In this document: positions 35,624 to 43,721 of the stretch, piece after piece | Position numbering within the stretch: position 1 is the stretch's first letter | How the letters are laid out: every line of letters begins with the position of its first letter | Source: Shewanella nanhaiensis | Lineage (GTDB): Bacteria > Pseudomonadota > Gammaproteobacteria > Enterobacterales > Shewanellaceae | Length of the DNA stretch: 64,000 bases | Reading direction: 5' to 3' | NCBI RefSeq assembly: GCF_019457885.1 | Contig: NZ_JAHZST010000005.1 | Span: 124,001-188,000, forward strand | Made by a program: the position numbers and the translations under genes | Notes under the pieces: model-generated | Seen by the model: the letters and a program-made list of their open reading frames with translations, nothing else | Databases searched by the model: none | Told to the model about the DNA's origin: nothing

Positions 35624-35755
35624 TGAGTTAATGTAAGCTTGGGAAGGTTTTTTACCAGTTGGTCAGGCTAAGTATCTGTGAAATTGATACAGCCTAGACC
35701 AAAGGTAGATGTTGCTTAGATGCTTAATAGCCGACGTAATGAAGTCGGTCCTATC

Positions 35756-35770
35756 TGTTCTTTAAGAACA
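35756..35770. promoter_or_regulatory. perfect 15-bp palindrome
   Basis: TGTTCTTTAAGAACA reads the same on both strands around a central T. It lies beyond the end of the 57-aa gene and the ACC-deaminase-like gene. It may be a protein-binding site; nothing else supports this. Confidence 0.3.
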
Positions 35771-35827
35771 ATCGATACTGATGAGAGGAGTGTATCGAAC
35801 TGCATTTCATATTACTTCTTTTTCGGT

Positions 35828-36001
35828 TTACTTGTTGCTTGAAAGCAACCACTTCATAAACGTTAATGCTTCAGTACGCTTAGAAAATGTTTGTCTATTC
35901 TTTCCAAGGCTATCGGTAAATGCGATAGATGACTTGTTTAAAGAGATAGAATTTACTGGAAAACTAACTGTGATCTCATGACCATTTACATTGTACGACA
36001 T
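35828..36001 (-). CDS. 57-aa protein of unknown function
   Basis: AGGAG lies 8 bases before the ATG at 36001. The peptide begins MSYNVNGHEITVSFPVNSIS and ends LTFMKWLLSSNK. It is soluble and mixed alpha/beta in character with no Cys. The reading is more protein-like than the overlapping plus-strand ORF at 35781, which lacks a ribosome site. No family is recognised. It stands alone in an otherwise empty 850-base stretch. Confidence 0.5.
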   Translation of the reverse strand: MSYNVNGHEITVSFPVNSISLNKSSIAFTDSLGKNRQTFSKRTEALTFMKWLLSSNK

Positions 36002-36480
36002 ATGCCATACTCCTTTTATTTTTTACTGCATTATTAGCAGTGAACATATAACTATAAGATATCCTTAGCATTATTGCGAAAGACGAATTTAAGATTCGTT
36101 TTGAGCCTACCCATCTTTAGCACCTTAATCAAGGCTGTTCGTTATCTATAAATGTTAGTGTTTGTAACAGTTTAGATTGAAGCTTTGATCTAATCAGATT
36201 TAATCATAGTGGTATGACAGTAATATGACTAGTTTTTAGATGCGAACCAGGTGTATTAATATTTTTGCGTGGTATTGACGAGAGGAGTCAAACAAAAGGC
36301 AAACTACTTTACAAGGGTGTTCAAAATCAGAGCACAGTATATCCCTAGTTTTTGGCTTGTCAATAGTTATCGAGTATCTTTTTCATCCTTTGTGCTACTA
36401 ATATTTAGCGTTATAAACTGTTGTTTTATAAAATAAGTGATATTATTTTGTCACCATAGTGTCTCAATTTGGTTGTGCTA
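36002..36480. other. intergenic region upstream of the MscS gene
   Basis: About 480 AT-rich bases without a supported gene. It should hold the promoters of the 57-aa gene and of the channel gene. A small TTGAC-N7-GTCAA inverted repeat lies at 36275-36291. Confidence 0.4.
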
Positions 36481-38082
36481 ATGCGCCTTTTTTGTATCTC
36501 TGTCATGTTTTTTATTTTGGGTTTGCTTGGCCCTTCGTTGGCGCTAGCAAATACTGCAAGCCTAATACCAGGAGCTAATGTAGCTGAAGAGCCACACACT
36601 GCATTGAGTGTCCATCAGCAGTTTCAATATAAAGATAAGCATAACAGAGATACGCCTAAGGGAACGCTTGAGGGGTTCTTCAATGCCGCTTATGAGCAGG
36701 ATTTTGAGTTAGCGTCACAGTATCTGGATCTGCGTTACCTGCCTGAGAATATGTCTCAAGAGAAAGGCCCTGAATATGCCACCATGTTGCAGGCGATTAT
36801 TGACAGAAATGTATGGATTAACCTCGATGAACTAGATGATACACCTCAAGGATCAACTAATGATAGTTTGCCCTCATACAGAGATCTCTTTGGCCGAATA
36901 AAGGTGGAGAGTGGTGAGGTGATGTTACTGCTTCAACGAGTGCCGTCTGACAAGCGTTCGATCTGGAAGATATCGAATGCCACCGTTGCTAAAATTCCTG
37001 AGCTTTATAGTCAACTCGGGTATGGGCCTATCGTTGAGTGGTTTGTTGAGACTATTCCCGAAGGTCGACTGTTTAAGATCAATCTGTGGGAGTGGGCGTT
37101 GTTGCTCACATACCTTCTCGCAGCGTTTGTGATTGTGATCCCTATTACCTGGTTGATTAAGTTAGTTCTGTTAAAGTCTAGCCTTAACCTTAAGGTTGAG
37201 CTTGGCTATATCGCTTCAGGCCCATTGCGTTTTTTTCTTGCTGTGGTGCTTGATAGAGCTTGGATTGCTCAAAGCAGTATCTCTCCTCTTGCTCTGGAGG
37301 CTATTAATACCGGATTTTTACTGCTGATCTCGGTTATATGGTTGGTATGGTCCTCATTAGGTATTATGAGTGCAGGTCTAAAGCAGCGCTTGATTGCTCA
37401 GGAGCATCAGCAAGGTGCATCTTTACTGGGGCCCTTGACTAATTTCGTTAGAGTTATCTTTATTGCCATCGCTTTTTTGGTTTGGTTGGAATTTTTAGGG
37501 TTTAATGCCAGTGCAATCGTGGCGGGAATGGGCATTGGTGGTGTTGCAATAGCCCTAGCATCTAAACAGTCGATTGAAAATTTTATTGGAACGATCACGC
37601 TTTATTCTGCAGCTCCCATTAAAGTAGGTAACATCTGTCAGTTTGGCTCTATCAAGGGGACGGTTGAGGAGATTGGGCTACGTTGTACTCAAATTCGTAC
37701 ATTAGACAGAACCTTAATTCATGTGCCTAATGCAAAATTAGCTGAGATGGAGATTGAAAATATCTCTGAGCGTGAGAAGATTCGCTTTAAAGCTGACATT
37801 CGGCTCGATTATTTTACTCGTTCAGAGCAGCTAAAGGCTATTATTTCAGATATCACTGAAATGCTAGAAAACCATGAGCTGATAGATGAAGACCCCTTGC
37901 GAGTTACCTTTCAAGGTTTTGGATTACACGGGCTCCAAGTCAATATTTTTGCGTATGTTGGGACAACTAGTTTTCCTACTTATCAGAAAGTTGCTCAGGA
38001 GTTACATCTGGCGATCATGGATATCGTTGAGACCCATGGTTCTAGAATTATTCCTGTTGCGCCTATAGCTGCTAAAATTTAA
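36481..38082 (+). CDS. MscS-family mechanosensitive ion channel with periplasmic N-terminal domain
   Basis: The ATG at 36481 opens a signal peptide (MRLFCISVMFFILGLLGPSL, then ALA); a TTG four codons upstream is less likely. The 533-aa protein has about 190 periplasmic residues, then membrane helices from about residue 200, and the MscS pore region (FNASAIVAGMGIGGVAIALA, then SKQSIENFIG). The beta domain follows (GNICQFGSIKGTVEEIGLRC, then TQIRTLDRTLIHVPNAKLAE). It would release solutes under hypo-osmotic stress at the inner membrane. A second, shorter MscS-type gene is at 55629. Confidence 0.92.
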   Translation: MRLFCISVMFFILGLLGPSLALANTASLIPGANVAEEPHTALSVHQQFQYKDKHNRDTPKGTLEGFFNAAYEQDFELASQYLDLRYLPENMSQEKGPEYATMLQAIIDRNVWINLDELDDTPQGSTNDSLPSYRDLFGRIKVESGEVMLLLQRVPSDKRSIWKISNATVAKIPELYSQLGYGPIVEWFVETIPEGRLFKINLWEWALLLTYLLAAFVIVIPITWLIKLVLLKSSLNLKVELGYIASGPLRFFLAVVLDRAWIAQSSISPLALEAINTGFLLLISVIWLVWSSLGIMSAGLKQRLIAQEHQQGASLLGPLTNFVRVIFIAIAFLVWLEFLGFNASAIVAGMGIGGVAIALASKQSIENFIGTITLYSAAPIKVGNICQFGSIKGTVEEIGLRCTQIRTLDRTLIHVPNAKLAEMEIENISEREKIRFKADIRLDYFTRSEQLKAIISDITEMLENHELIDEDPLRVTFQGFGLHGLQVNIFAYVGTTSFPTYQKVAQELHLAIMDIVETHGSRIIPVAPIAAKI

Positions 38083-38215
38083 CTATCCATAGGGTAAGTG
38101 ATAGCTCTATATGTTATTTATTCGAGTTTTATCAGGTTTAGCTATGGTTGTACGGACTATAATTAATTAGCAATGTTACCAGAGACCGAGTGTCTCTTTT
38201 TCCGAGAGTTGTATT

Positions 38216-39160
38216 ATGACAAAAGTACTAGATTCAGTAGACCAACGTACCCAATTAGTCGGTGAAAACCGCTTAGAACTTTTATTATTTCGAATTAATG
38301 CAACTCAACTATTTGCCATCAATGTCTTTAAAGTCAAAGAGGTGGTTAAGCTTCCTCCTTTAAGTTCTGTGCCTGGAAGCCACTCCCATATCTCGGGGGT
38401 GGCTAATATCCGCGGCTCTTCCATTCCAGTGATTGATCTTAGAGGTGCTATCGGCTTTTCACCTATGAGTAGTGAGCAAGAGCGTAACCTAATTATTACC
38501 GAATACAATCGTAGTATTCAGGGATTTATGGTGGGTAAGGTTGAGCATATTGTTAATATGACTTGGAGTGATATCTTGCCTCCACCTAAAACTGCCGGTA
38601 ATCACAACTACCTAACGGCTATCTGTAGATTAGAGATCGACGGCGTGGTTAACATGGTATCGATTATCGATGTTGAAAAGGTGTTGGCGGAGATCATTAA
38701 TTACGACATTCGCCTTTCAGAAGGTGTGTTAGATGAAGAGTTAGCCAAAGAGATGGTTGGCCGTAGAATATTAATTGCCGATGATTCATCAACAGCACGA
38801 AGACAGATTAAAGAGACGCTTGAGCCATTAGGGATTGAGATTTTAGAGGTGTCCGATGGCTTACAAGCACTCCAGTTACTGCAAAGTTGGTGCAATGAGG
38901 GAAAATCGGTCTACGATGAGATATTAATGCTAATCACAGATGCTGAGATGCCTGAGATGGATGGGTATAAGTTAACCTCAGAGATACGAAGTGATAATCG
39001 TATGTCGGATCTATTTATTGCATTGAATACTTCATTGAGCGGCAGTTTTAATGAAGCCATGGTTGAGAAAGTAGGTTGTGATCGATTTATCTCTAAGTTT
39101 CAACCGGATCTCTTAGTCGGCGTAGTACAAGATAAATTGAGAGAGCAGAAAGAGGAGTAA
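38216..39160 (+). CDS. cheV: CheV-type chemotaxis coupling protein (CheW-REC)
   Basis: A 314-aa protein: a CheW-like domain at residues about 18-165 (FRINATQLFAINVFKVKEVV, later HISGVANIRGSSIPVIDLRG) and a response-regulator receiver from about residue 182 (GRRILIADDSSTARRQIKET, with phospho-acceptor Asp in MLITDAEMPEMDGYKLTSEI and the conserved Lys in DRFISKFQPD). CheV links receptors to CheA and is tuned by phosphorylation. The gene is monocistronic with a hairpin after it. The Aer-like receptor at 19.4 kb is a possible partner. Confidence 0.93.
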   Translation: MTKVLDSVDQRTQLVGENRLELLLFRINATQLFAINVFKVKEVVKLPPLSSVPGSHSHISGVANIRGSSIPVIDLRGAIGFSPMSSEQERNLIITEYNRSIQGFMVGKVEHIVNMTWSDILPPPKTAGNHNYLTAICRLEIDGVVNMVSIIDVEKVLAEIINYDIRLSEGVLDEELAKEMVGRRILIADDSSTARRQIKETLEPLGIEILEVSDGLQALQLLQSWCNEGKSVYDEILMLITDAEMPEMDGYKLTSEIRSDNRMSDLFIALNTSLSGSFNEAMVEKVGCDRFISKFQPDLLVGVVQDKLREQKEE

Positions 39161-39185
39161 AAAAGAAGTCATAGGTGCTTATCAT

Positions 39186-39218
39186 TAAAGCAGCATTAGG
39201 CTGCTTTATATTGTTTTA
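39186..39218. terminator. terminator after cheV
   Basis: AAAGCAGC-ATTAG-GCTGCTTT (39187-39207) is followed by TATTGTTTT. The symmetric A and T ends allow use by the convergent gene as well. Confidence 0.75.
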
Positions 39219-39241
39219 ATACTGATTTAGTATAAAGCCAG

Positions 39242-39910
39242 TTAAAACCAAGTTGAATCACTCAGCTCTTCACCCTGTTCAAGGGACAGGTCTTTCAATA
39301 CCTCCTGTTTAGTTCTCTTGTTTGATGCGATATTGATCCGGCAGAGTCGAACCGCATACGCGAATCGATTTCGGCCCACTTGTGAGACGATTGCCTGAAG
39401 AAAATGTTTATCTAGCCCTAAGGTTTCGCTGTAGTGTTTAATGGCTTTTGAAAGGGAAGAGTATTTTACGCCATCGAAATCAAAACTTGTTTCTCTCTCT
39501 TCGATATCAAGAGGCACACCGTCAATTGAGATAGACCAGCTATGGGCGTTCACTCTATCTCTGGCAATCAGATACATCATCCAACCGCTTTTTTTAAAGC
39601 CCTCAAAAACCTTGCAGGAAAATTCAGAGTCAATTAACTCCTGCTCAGTCCAATTAATGCCAATGGCGAGATGCTTAGCGTAGATCCGCATTAACTCATC
39701 TTTAACGGCTATCTGACACTCCCAGATAGAGGTTAACTTATGCTTTTTAGCTAACTTTAAGCACTCTTTACAGGCTGGAACAGCCAAGCTTGGGTGCGGT
39801 GTATGGCTATTAGCATGATACTGAAAAGAGTCGTTACATGGCTCAGCACAAAACCAGCAGGTATGACGAAGGTCGAAGGGGATATCGATTAGGGGGGCTG
39901 TTAGCGTCAT
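39242..39910 (-). CDS. zinc-ribbon-containing protein of unknown function
   Basis: The 222-aa protein begins with a putative zinc site: HTCWFCAEPCND and VPACKECLKLAKKH, giving two CxxC pairs 30 residues apart. The rest is helical with no motif that I recognise (for example WECQIAVKDELMRIYAKHLA and VGRNRFAYAVRLCRINIASN). It is soluble, and the ribosome site is weak. It may bind nucleic acid or a protein partner, but this cannot be shown here. It runs the same way as the upstream DUF2750 gene, 66 bases apart, and may share its transcript. Confidence 0.65.
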   Translation of the reverse strand: MTLTAPLIDIPFDLRHTCWFCAEPCNDSFQYHANSHTPHPSLAVPACKECLKLAKKHKLTSIWECQIAVKDELMRIYAKHLAIGINWTEQELIDSEFSCKVFEGFKKSGWMMYLIARDRVNAHSWSISIDGVPLDIEERETSFDFDGVKYSSLSKAIKHYSETLGLDKHFLQAIVSQVGRNRFAYAVRLCRINIASNKRTKQEVLKDLSLEQGEELSDSTWF

Positions 39911-39975
39911 AACAGATCACTGTGCATGACGCTATTGTGTGTACTTTTCACTATGAATTATAGTTTGTAGAGAGG

Positions 39976-40335
39976 TTACTCCTCTTCTACGTTAACCAGA
40001 GACTTAGCGAGTATGATGGGGTCCATCTCTAAGCACTCTTGATCTTCTTGCCAGTTAGTTCCAATCAAGACGCCATCTTCATTAAGATCTGAGATCCAGA
40101 ATTCGAGTAGATCGGTTAACCCGATAGCAACGGGTTGGTAATTAGCCCACTCATCATTACAGTGCACCTTAGCTTGTGCTTCAGTAGACCAGAGTGGCAT
40201 AACGTCGGTATCTTCATATTCTGAAGAGTCACACACGACCCAACCTTCACCAGATTCATCTTGCAGTCCCCAGACAGCTTGGTGTTGTTTCACATCTTCG
40301 ATAAAGCTGGCTAATATTGGATTTATTTCTGTCAT
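39976..40335 (-). CDS. DUF2750-family protein
   Basis: A 119-aa acidic soluble protein. FIEDVKQHQAVWGLQDESGE, MPLWSTEAQAKVHCNDEWAN and LLEFWISDLNEDGVLIGTNW are the typical DUF2750 features, including the W-x-x-x-x-A and G-x-N-W elements. No catalytic residues are known for this family. It is followed on the same strand by the zinc-ribbon gene and is divergent from the transglycosylase gene. Confidence 0.85.
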   Translation of the reverse strand: MTEINPILASFIEDVKQHQAVWGLQDESGEGWVVCDSSEYEDTDVMPLWSTEAQAKVHCNDEWANYQPVAIGLTDLLEFWISDLNEDGVLIGTNWQEDQECLEMDPIILAKSLVNVEEE

Positions 40336-40556
40336 GTCAGGTCTCTTAAGTGAGTTATTTTTTCGGGGTCATTATACGACATCGCACCTATTCGCCAAGT
40401 GATCTTTAGCATTTTATCCTTAACTTGAAAAATTAAGGTTATTTCCATCTTGCGTGAGTATAGTAATTATGGCTCAATTTGAGCTTGATATCTTAAGGCC
40501 TTTTTTCTGACTATTATTGTCGGCCTATTTTTGACAACATTTTTGGAGTATTCATC

Positions 40557-41744
40557 ATGATTAAAAATGTCCCTTTAGCATCTCTGCTACTGTTTTCGAG
40601 TTTGAGTACACCACTGGCCTTTGCGTCAGATTTTTCCTCTTGTGTGGTTGAGCTGCAAAAAACCGCCAAAAGCCAAGGTCTGTCTGCCGATACCATTGAA
40701 AACACTTTAGGTAAGGTTAAATATGTGTCTCGGGTCATTGAGCTAGATAAAAAGCAGCCAGAGTTTAGTCAGACCTTCGATAACTATTTCAGTAAGCGAG
40801 TCACAGATTGGCGTGTGAAAGAGGGGAGGCGTTTACTCGCTGAGAATCGTGAGCTCCTTAATCAGCTGAAAGATAAATATGGTGTACCTCCACAATATTT
40901 AATGGCCTTTTGGGGTTTAGAGACAAATTTCGGCTCCTACAAAGGAAAGATGCCTGTTTTAGACTCTTTAGCGACATTAGCTTGTGATCCCAGAAGAAGC
41001 GGATACTTTACCGGTGAGTTGATGAAAGCCCTTAAACTCAAAGAGGAGTATCAATTTGAGGCAAGTGAGATGGTAGGCTCATGGGCGGGTGCCATGGGTC
41101 ACACTCAGTTTATGCCCTCTGCATATACAGCCTATGCAGTAGACGGTGATGGTGACGGTAAAGCTGACTTATGGAATAGTAGGGCTGATGCGTTAACCTC
41201 TGCGGCAAACTTTCTGCAGCAACTTGGCTGGCAGCGAAATGAGCGTTGGGGACGTGAAGTTACCCTACCTGATAACTTCAGTTATGAGTATTTAGGTAAG
41301 CGCCATGAACAAGCTTTAGTGAAATGGGCTGAGCTAGGGGTGATGAAAAATGATGGCAAACCTATATCTACACCGGATATGAAAGCTGCACTTTACTTAC
41401 CTGCTGGTCATACAGGCCCCGCTTTTCTGGGCTATAAAAACTTCGATGTGATCATGCGCTGGAACCGTTCGACTTTCTATGCGATTGCTGTCGGTCATCT
41501 TGCAGATCGTATCAATGGTGGAGTTAGCCTGACAGTGGCGCCGCCTAAACAGGATAATTTAAGCCGAGCACGGGTTAAGCAGCTTCAGGCAAAGTTGAAT
41601 GAAAAAGGGTTCGATGTCGGAAAACCTGATGGTGTATTAGGGGCTAACTCCAAATCAGGGCTGCGAGAATTTCAGCGTTCTGCAGGTTTAGTTGCCGATG
41701 GTTTTCCAAGTGAGGAAAGCTTTAATGCGCTAGGCGTTAGATAA
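40557..41744 (+). CDS. lytic murein transglycosylase (MltB type) with peptidoglycan-binding domain
   Basis: A 395-aa precursor with a signal peptide (LLLFSSLSTPLAFA). The SLT_2 domain spans about residues 30-320 with catalytic E122 in FWGLETNFGSYKG, GSWAGAMGHTQFMPSAYTAY and NAADLWNS-like AKADLWNSRADALTSAANFL motifs (here GDGKADLWNSRADAL). A PG_binding_1 repeat follows at about residues 335-393 (LQAKLNEKGFDVGKPDGVLG). It cleaves the glycan backbone between MurNAc and GlcNAc with 1,6-anhydro formation in the periplasm. It has no lipobox, so it is a soluble MltB-like form. Monocistronic. Confidence 0.93.
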   Translation: MIKNVPLASLLLFSSLSTPLAFASDFSSCVVELQKTAKSQGLSADTIENTLGKVKYVSRVIELDKKQPEFSQTFDNYFSKRVTDWRVKEGRRLLAENRELLNQLKDKYGVPPQYLMAFWGLETNFGSYKGKMPVLDSLATLACDPRRSGYFTGELMKALKLKEEYQFEASEMVGSWAGAMGHTQFMPSAYTAYAVDGDGDGKADLWNSRADALTSAANFLQQLGWQRNERWGREVTLPDNFSYEYLGKRHEQALVKWAELGVMKNDGKPISTPDMKAALYLPAGHTGPAFLGYKNFDVIMRWNRSTFYAIAVGHLADRINGGVSLTVAPPKQDNLSRARVKQLQAKLNEKGFDVGKPDGVLGANSKSGLREFQRSAGLVADGFPSEESFNALGVR

Positions 41745-41820
41745 ACACTAGAGCTGGTGGGGGAGTTTTGGTAAGCTTCTTCTCCAAAATTTAAGTCAGT
41801 ATTATGGTTAAGGACAGTTA

Positions 41821-42303
41821 ATGAGCATTAAGAACGATATGGTAGTTCAATTTAACTACACATTACGTGATGAACAGGGAGAAGTATTGGAGACAAATGA
41901 GGGGTTAGATCCGATCGCATACCTTCATGGTCACGACAATATGATGCCTGGCGTTGAAGATGCCATTGCCGGTAAAACCGTTGGTGAGAAGTTCTCTGTT
42001 ACCCTAGCGCCAGAAACCACTTATGGTGTTCGTAATGAAGAAGCTATTCAGCGTGTTTCAGTAAAGCATCTTCAAGGTGAGAAAGTGTGGAAAGCTGGAA
42101 TGCGCGCATTGATCAATACCGATCAGGGTCAGCGTCAGGTTACTATCATCAAAATGGGTAAGTTTATGGCGACCGTTGATGTTAATCACCCGCTGGCGGG
42201 TCGCGAGCTGACTTTTGATCTTGAGATTATCGATGCAAGAGCGGCAAGTGATGAAGAGATCGCTCATGGCCATGCTCACGGTAAAGGTGGCCACCACCAC
42301 TAG
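41821..42303 (+). CDS. FKBP-type peptidyl-prolyl isomerase, SlyD-like
   Basis: A 160-aa protein. VVQFNYTLRDEQGEVLETNE and the LHGHDNMMPGVEDAIAGKTV segment form the split FKBP catalytic domain; the insert-in-flap region lies at about residues 70-120 (QRVSVKHLQGEKVWKAGM). HPLAGRELTFDLEIIDAR ends the domain as in SlyD. The His-rich tail (HGHAHGKGGHHH) should bind metals, though it is much shorter than in E. coli SlyD. It would fold proline-containing chains in the cytoplasm. A strong terminator follows. Confidence 0.93.
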   Translation: MSIKNDMVVQFNYTLRDEQGEVLETNEGLDPIAYLHGHDNMMPGVEDAIAGKTVGEKFSVTLAPETTYGVRNEEAIQRVSVKHLQGEKVWKAGMRALINTDQGQRQVTIIKMGKFMATVDVNHPLAGRELTFDLEIIDARAASDEEIAHGHAHGKGGHHH

Positions 42304-42328
42304 GCTCAAAGAGATTAAGTGAGCAGAT

Positions 42329-42358
42329 AAAAACCAGCAACATCTTGCTGGTTTTTTT
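42329..42358 (+). terminator. terminator after the SlyD-like gene
   Basis: AAACCAGCAA-GATC-like loop-TTGCTGGTTT, with seven T after the stem, lies 25 bases beyond the stop codon. Confidence 0.85.
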
Positions 42359-42386
42359 GTTTTATGTTTATTTTCAGGAATGGGCT

Positions 42387-42608
42387 ATGGTCATCGATTT
42401 TTCTCAAGGGAAAATTATTCTGACATCCTTTGAGATCCAGATTAAATTATCGACACCGGGTAGTGGTATGTATGCCATGGCCGAGGATCTCAAGTTTATT
42501 GATGATGCGTTAATCATCAGCGCCGATGCTGGCTCTGTAAAATGGAGTTTGCGCTTGGACTCTATTGAACAACTTAATATGATCCGTGAGACTCTGGGAG
42601 TCGCTTGA
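42387..42608 (+). CDS. DUF3389-like small protein
   Basis: ATG at 42387 has AGGA 8 bases upstream; the longer reading from 42345 passes through the terminator and is dropped. The 73-aa protein begins MVIDFSQGKIILTSFEIQIK and ends in WSLRLDSIEQLNMIRETLGV, a beta-rich then helical pattern that I associate with DUF3389 of Vibrio and Shewanella (from memory, not searched). No function is known. Confidence 0.65.
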   Translation: MVIDFSQGKIILTSFEIQIKLSTPGSGMYAMAEDLKFIDDALIISADAGSVKWSLRLDSIEQLNMIRETLGVA

Positions 42609-42697
42609 GTCTTGCTCGTACCGTCTGACGTCCTACGGTGAGTCCAGCTAACAATCCAAGCCATTTTTAATATATTAATAAGGATCTAAGGGAAAAT

Positions 42698-43369
42698 ATG
42701 TCAACAGTATCATTAGAGCGGATCACGATAGAGCCTCAAACTAAAGCCACTGCTTGCGTTATCTGGCTCCATGGCTTAGGTGACTCTGGAGCAGGTTTTG
42801 CGCCTGTTGTTCCTGCATTGGGCTTGCCACAAGATCATAGCATTCGATTTGTTTTTCCCCACGCACCTGAGCAAGCCGTGACGATTAATCAAGGCTATGT
42901 TATGCGAGCTTGGTATGACATTAAGAGCATGGATCTGCATAACAGGGCGGACATGCAGGGGGTGTTGGAGTCTGAGCTGTCGGTCAAAGCGTTAATCCAA
43001 GAGCAGATAGACTCAGGTATCCCAGCAAGTAGAATTGTGCTTGCAGGGTTTAGTCAAGGTGGGGTTATGAGCCTGTTTACAGGCCTTAGATATCCTGAGA
43101 AACTTGCTGGAATTATGGCCTTATCATGTTACCTGCCAACAGCCGATAAGCTACCTGATAACTTAAGTGTAGCGAATCTTTCGACGTCAATTTTACAACA
43201 TCATGGTGAGCAAGATGATGTTGTGCCTGTGAGCTCAGGTAAGATGGCAAATGAGCTACTCAATGATGCAGGATACAAGACTGAGTGGAAAACATATCAG
43301 ATGCCCCACAGTGTTTTACCCGAGCAGCTAAGTGATATTGCGAAATGGTTGCGCAGTGTGTTGTTGTAA
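42698..43369 (+). CDS. alpha/beta-hydrolase carboxylesterase (Abhydrolase_2)
   Basis: A 223-aa cytoplasmic esterase. CVIWLHGLGDSGAGFAPVVP (oxyanion region) and the nucleophile elbow VLAGFSQGGVMSLFTGLRYP (Ser in GFSQGG) are typical; the acid and base are expected in HHGEQDDVVPVSSGK (Asp) and YQMPHSVLPEQ (His). The family hydrolyses short-chain or lyso-phospholipid esters. It follows the DUF3389-like gene by 89 bases, and a hairpin lies about 115 bases after its stop. Confidence 0.92.
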   Translation: MSTVSLERITIEPQTKATACVIWLHGLGDSGAGFAPVVPALGLPQDHSIRFVFPHAPEQAVTINQGYVMRAWYDIKSMDLHNRADMQGVLESELSVKALIQEQIDSGIPASRIVLAGFSQGGVMSLFTGLRYPEKLAGIMALSCYLPTADKLPDNLSVANLSTSILQHHGEQDDVVPVSSGKMANELLNDAGYKTEWKTYQMPHSVLPEQLSDIAKWLRSVLL

Positions 43370-43481
43370 GTTTCTGCTTTGTAAATGATTTTATTTGGGC
43401 TCTGATGTCAATTTATTCTGTCTGTTCTGATTTTCGAAGAGTATGAACCGGGTTTAATTTTAAATAACTCATTGAAAAAAC

Positions 43482-43520
43482 AAGGTAAGCTTTGCTTAAG
43501 TGCTAGCTTACCTTTTTATT
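43482..43520 (+). terminator. terminator after the carboxylesterase gene
   Basis: AAGGTAAGCT (43482-43491) pairs with AGCTTACCTT (43505-43514), with TTTATTTTG following. Confidence 0.6.
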
Positions 43521-43653
43521 TTGCCTTTTTATTGCTCCTTCTCTTTTACACTTGTTTTACTTCACGAACAATAATGTTAATAACTGTATGTTTTAACAAA
43601 GTTTTTACTCTCCTTTTTGCAATAAACTTAACAGTTTTCATCTCACCCTTTGG

Positions 43654-43686
43654 TATGATGTCGGTCAGCGAGATCAGAGAATCCGT
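43654..43686 (+). promoter_or_regulatory. promoter-proximal element of the first UshA paralog
   Basis: A TATGAT -10-like hexamer (43654-43659) is followed by CAGCGAGATCA and, one base later, AGAATCCGT (43666-43686). The same arrangement occurs before the second paralog at 45943-45976. The shared block probably begins at the transcription start and may be an RNA or operator signal. Confidence 0.5.
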
Positions 43687-43721
43687 GATGTTAATAACTA
43701 AATAATTAAAGGGTTGATGTA

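Noticed and set aside
35781..35981. 66-codon plus-strand ORF
   Set aside because: It has no ribosome site; the overlapping minus-strand 57-aa reading has one and is preferred.
43400..43425. Pho box before UshA paralog 1
   Set aside because: ATGTCAA and CTGTCTG are 13 bases apart, not 11, and the site is about 300 bases from the gene.
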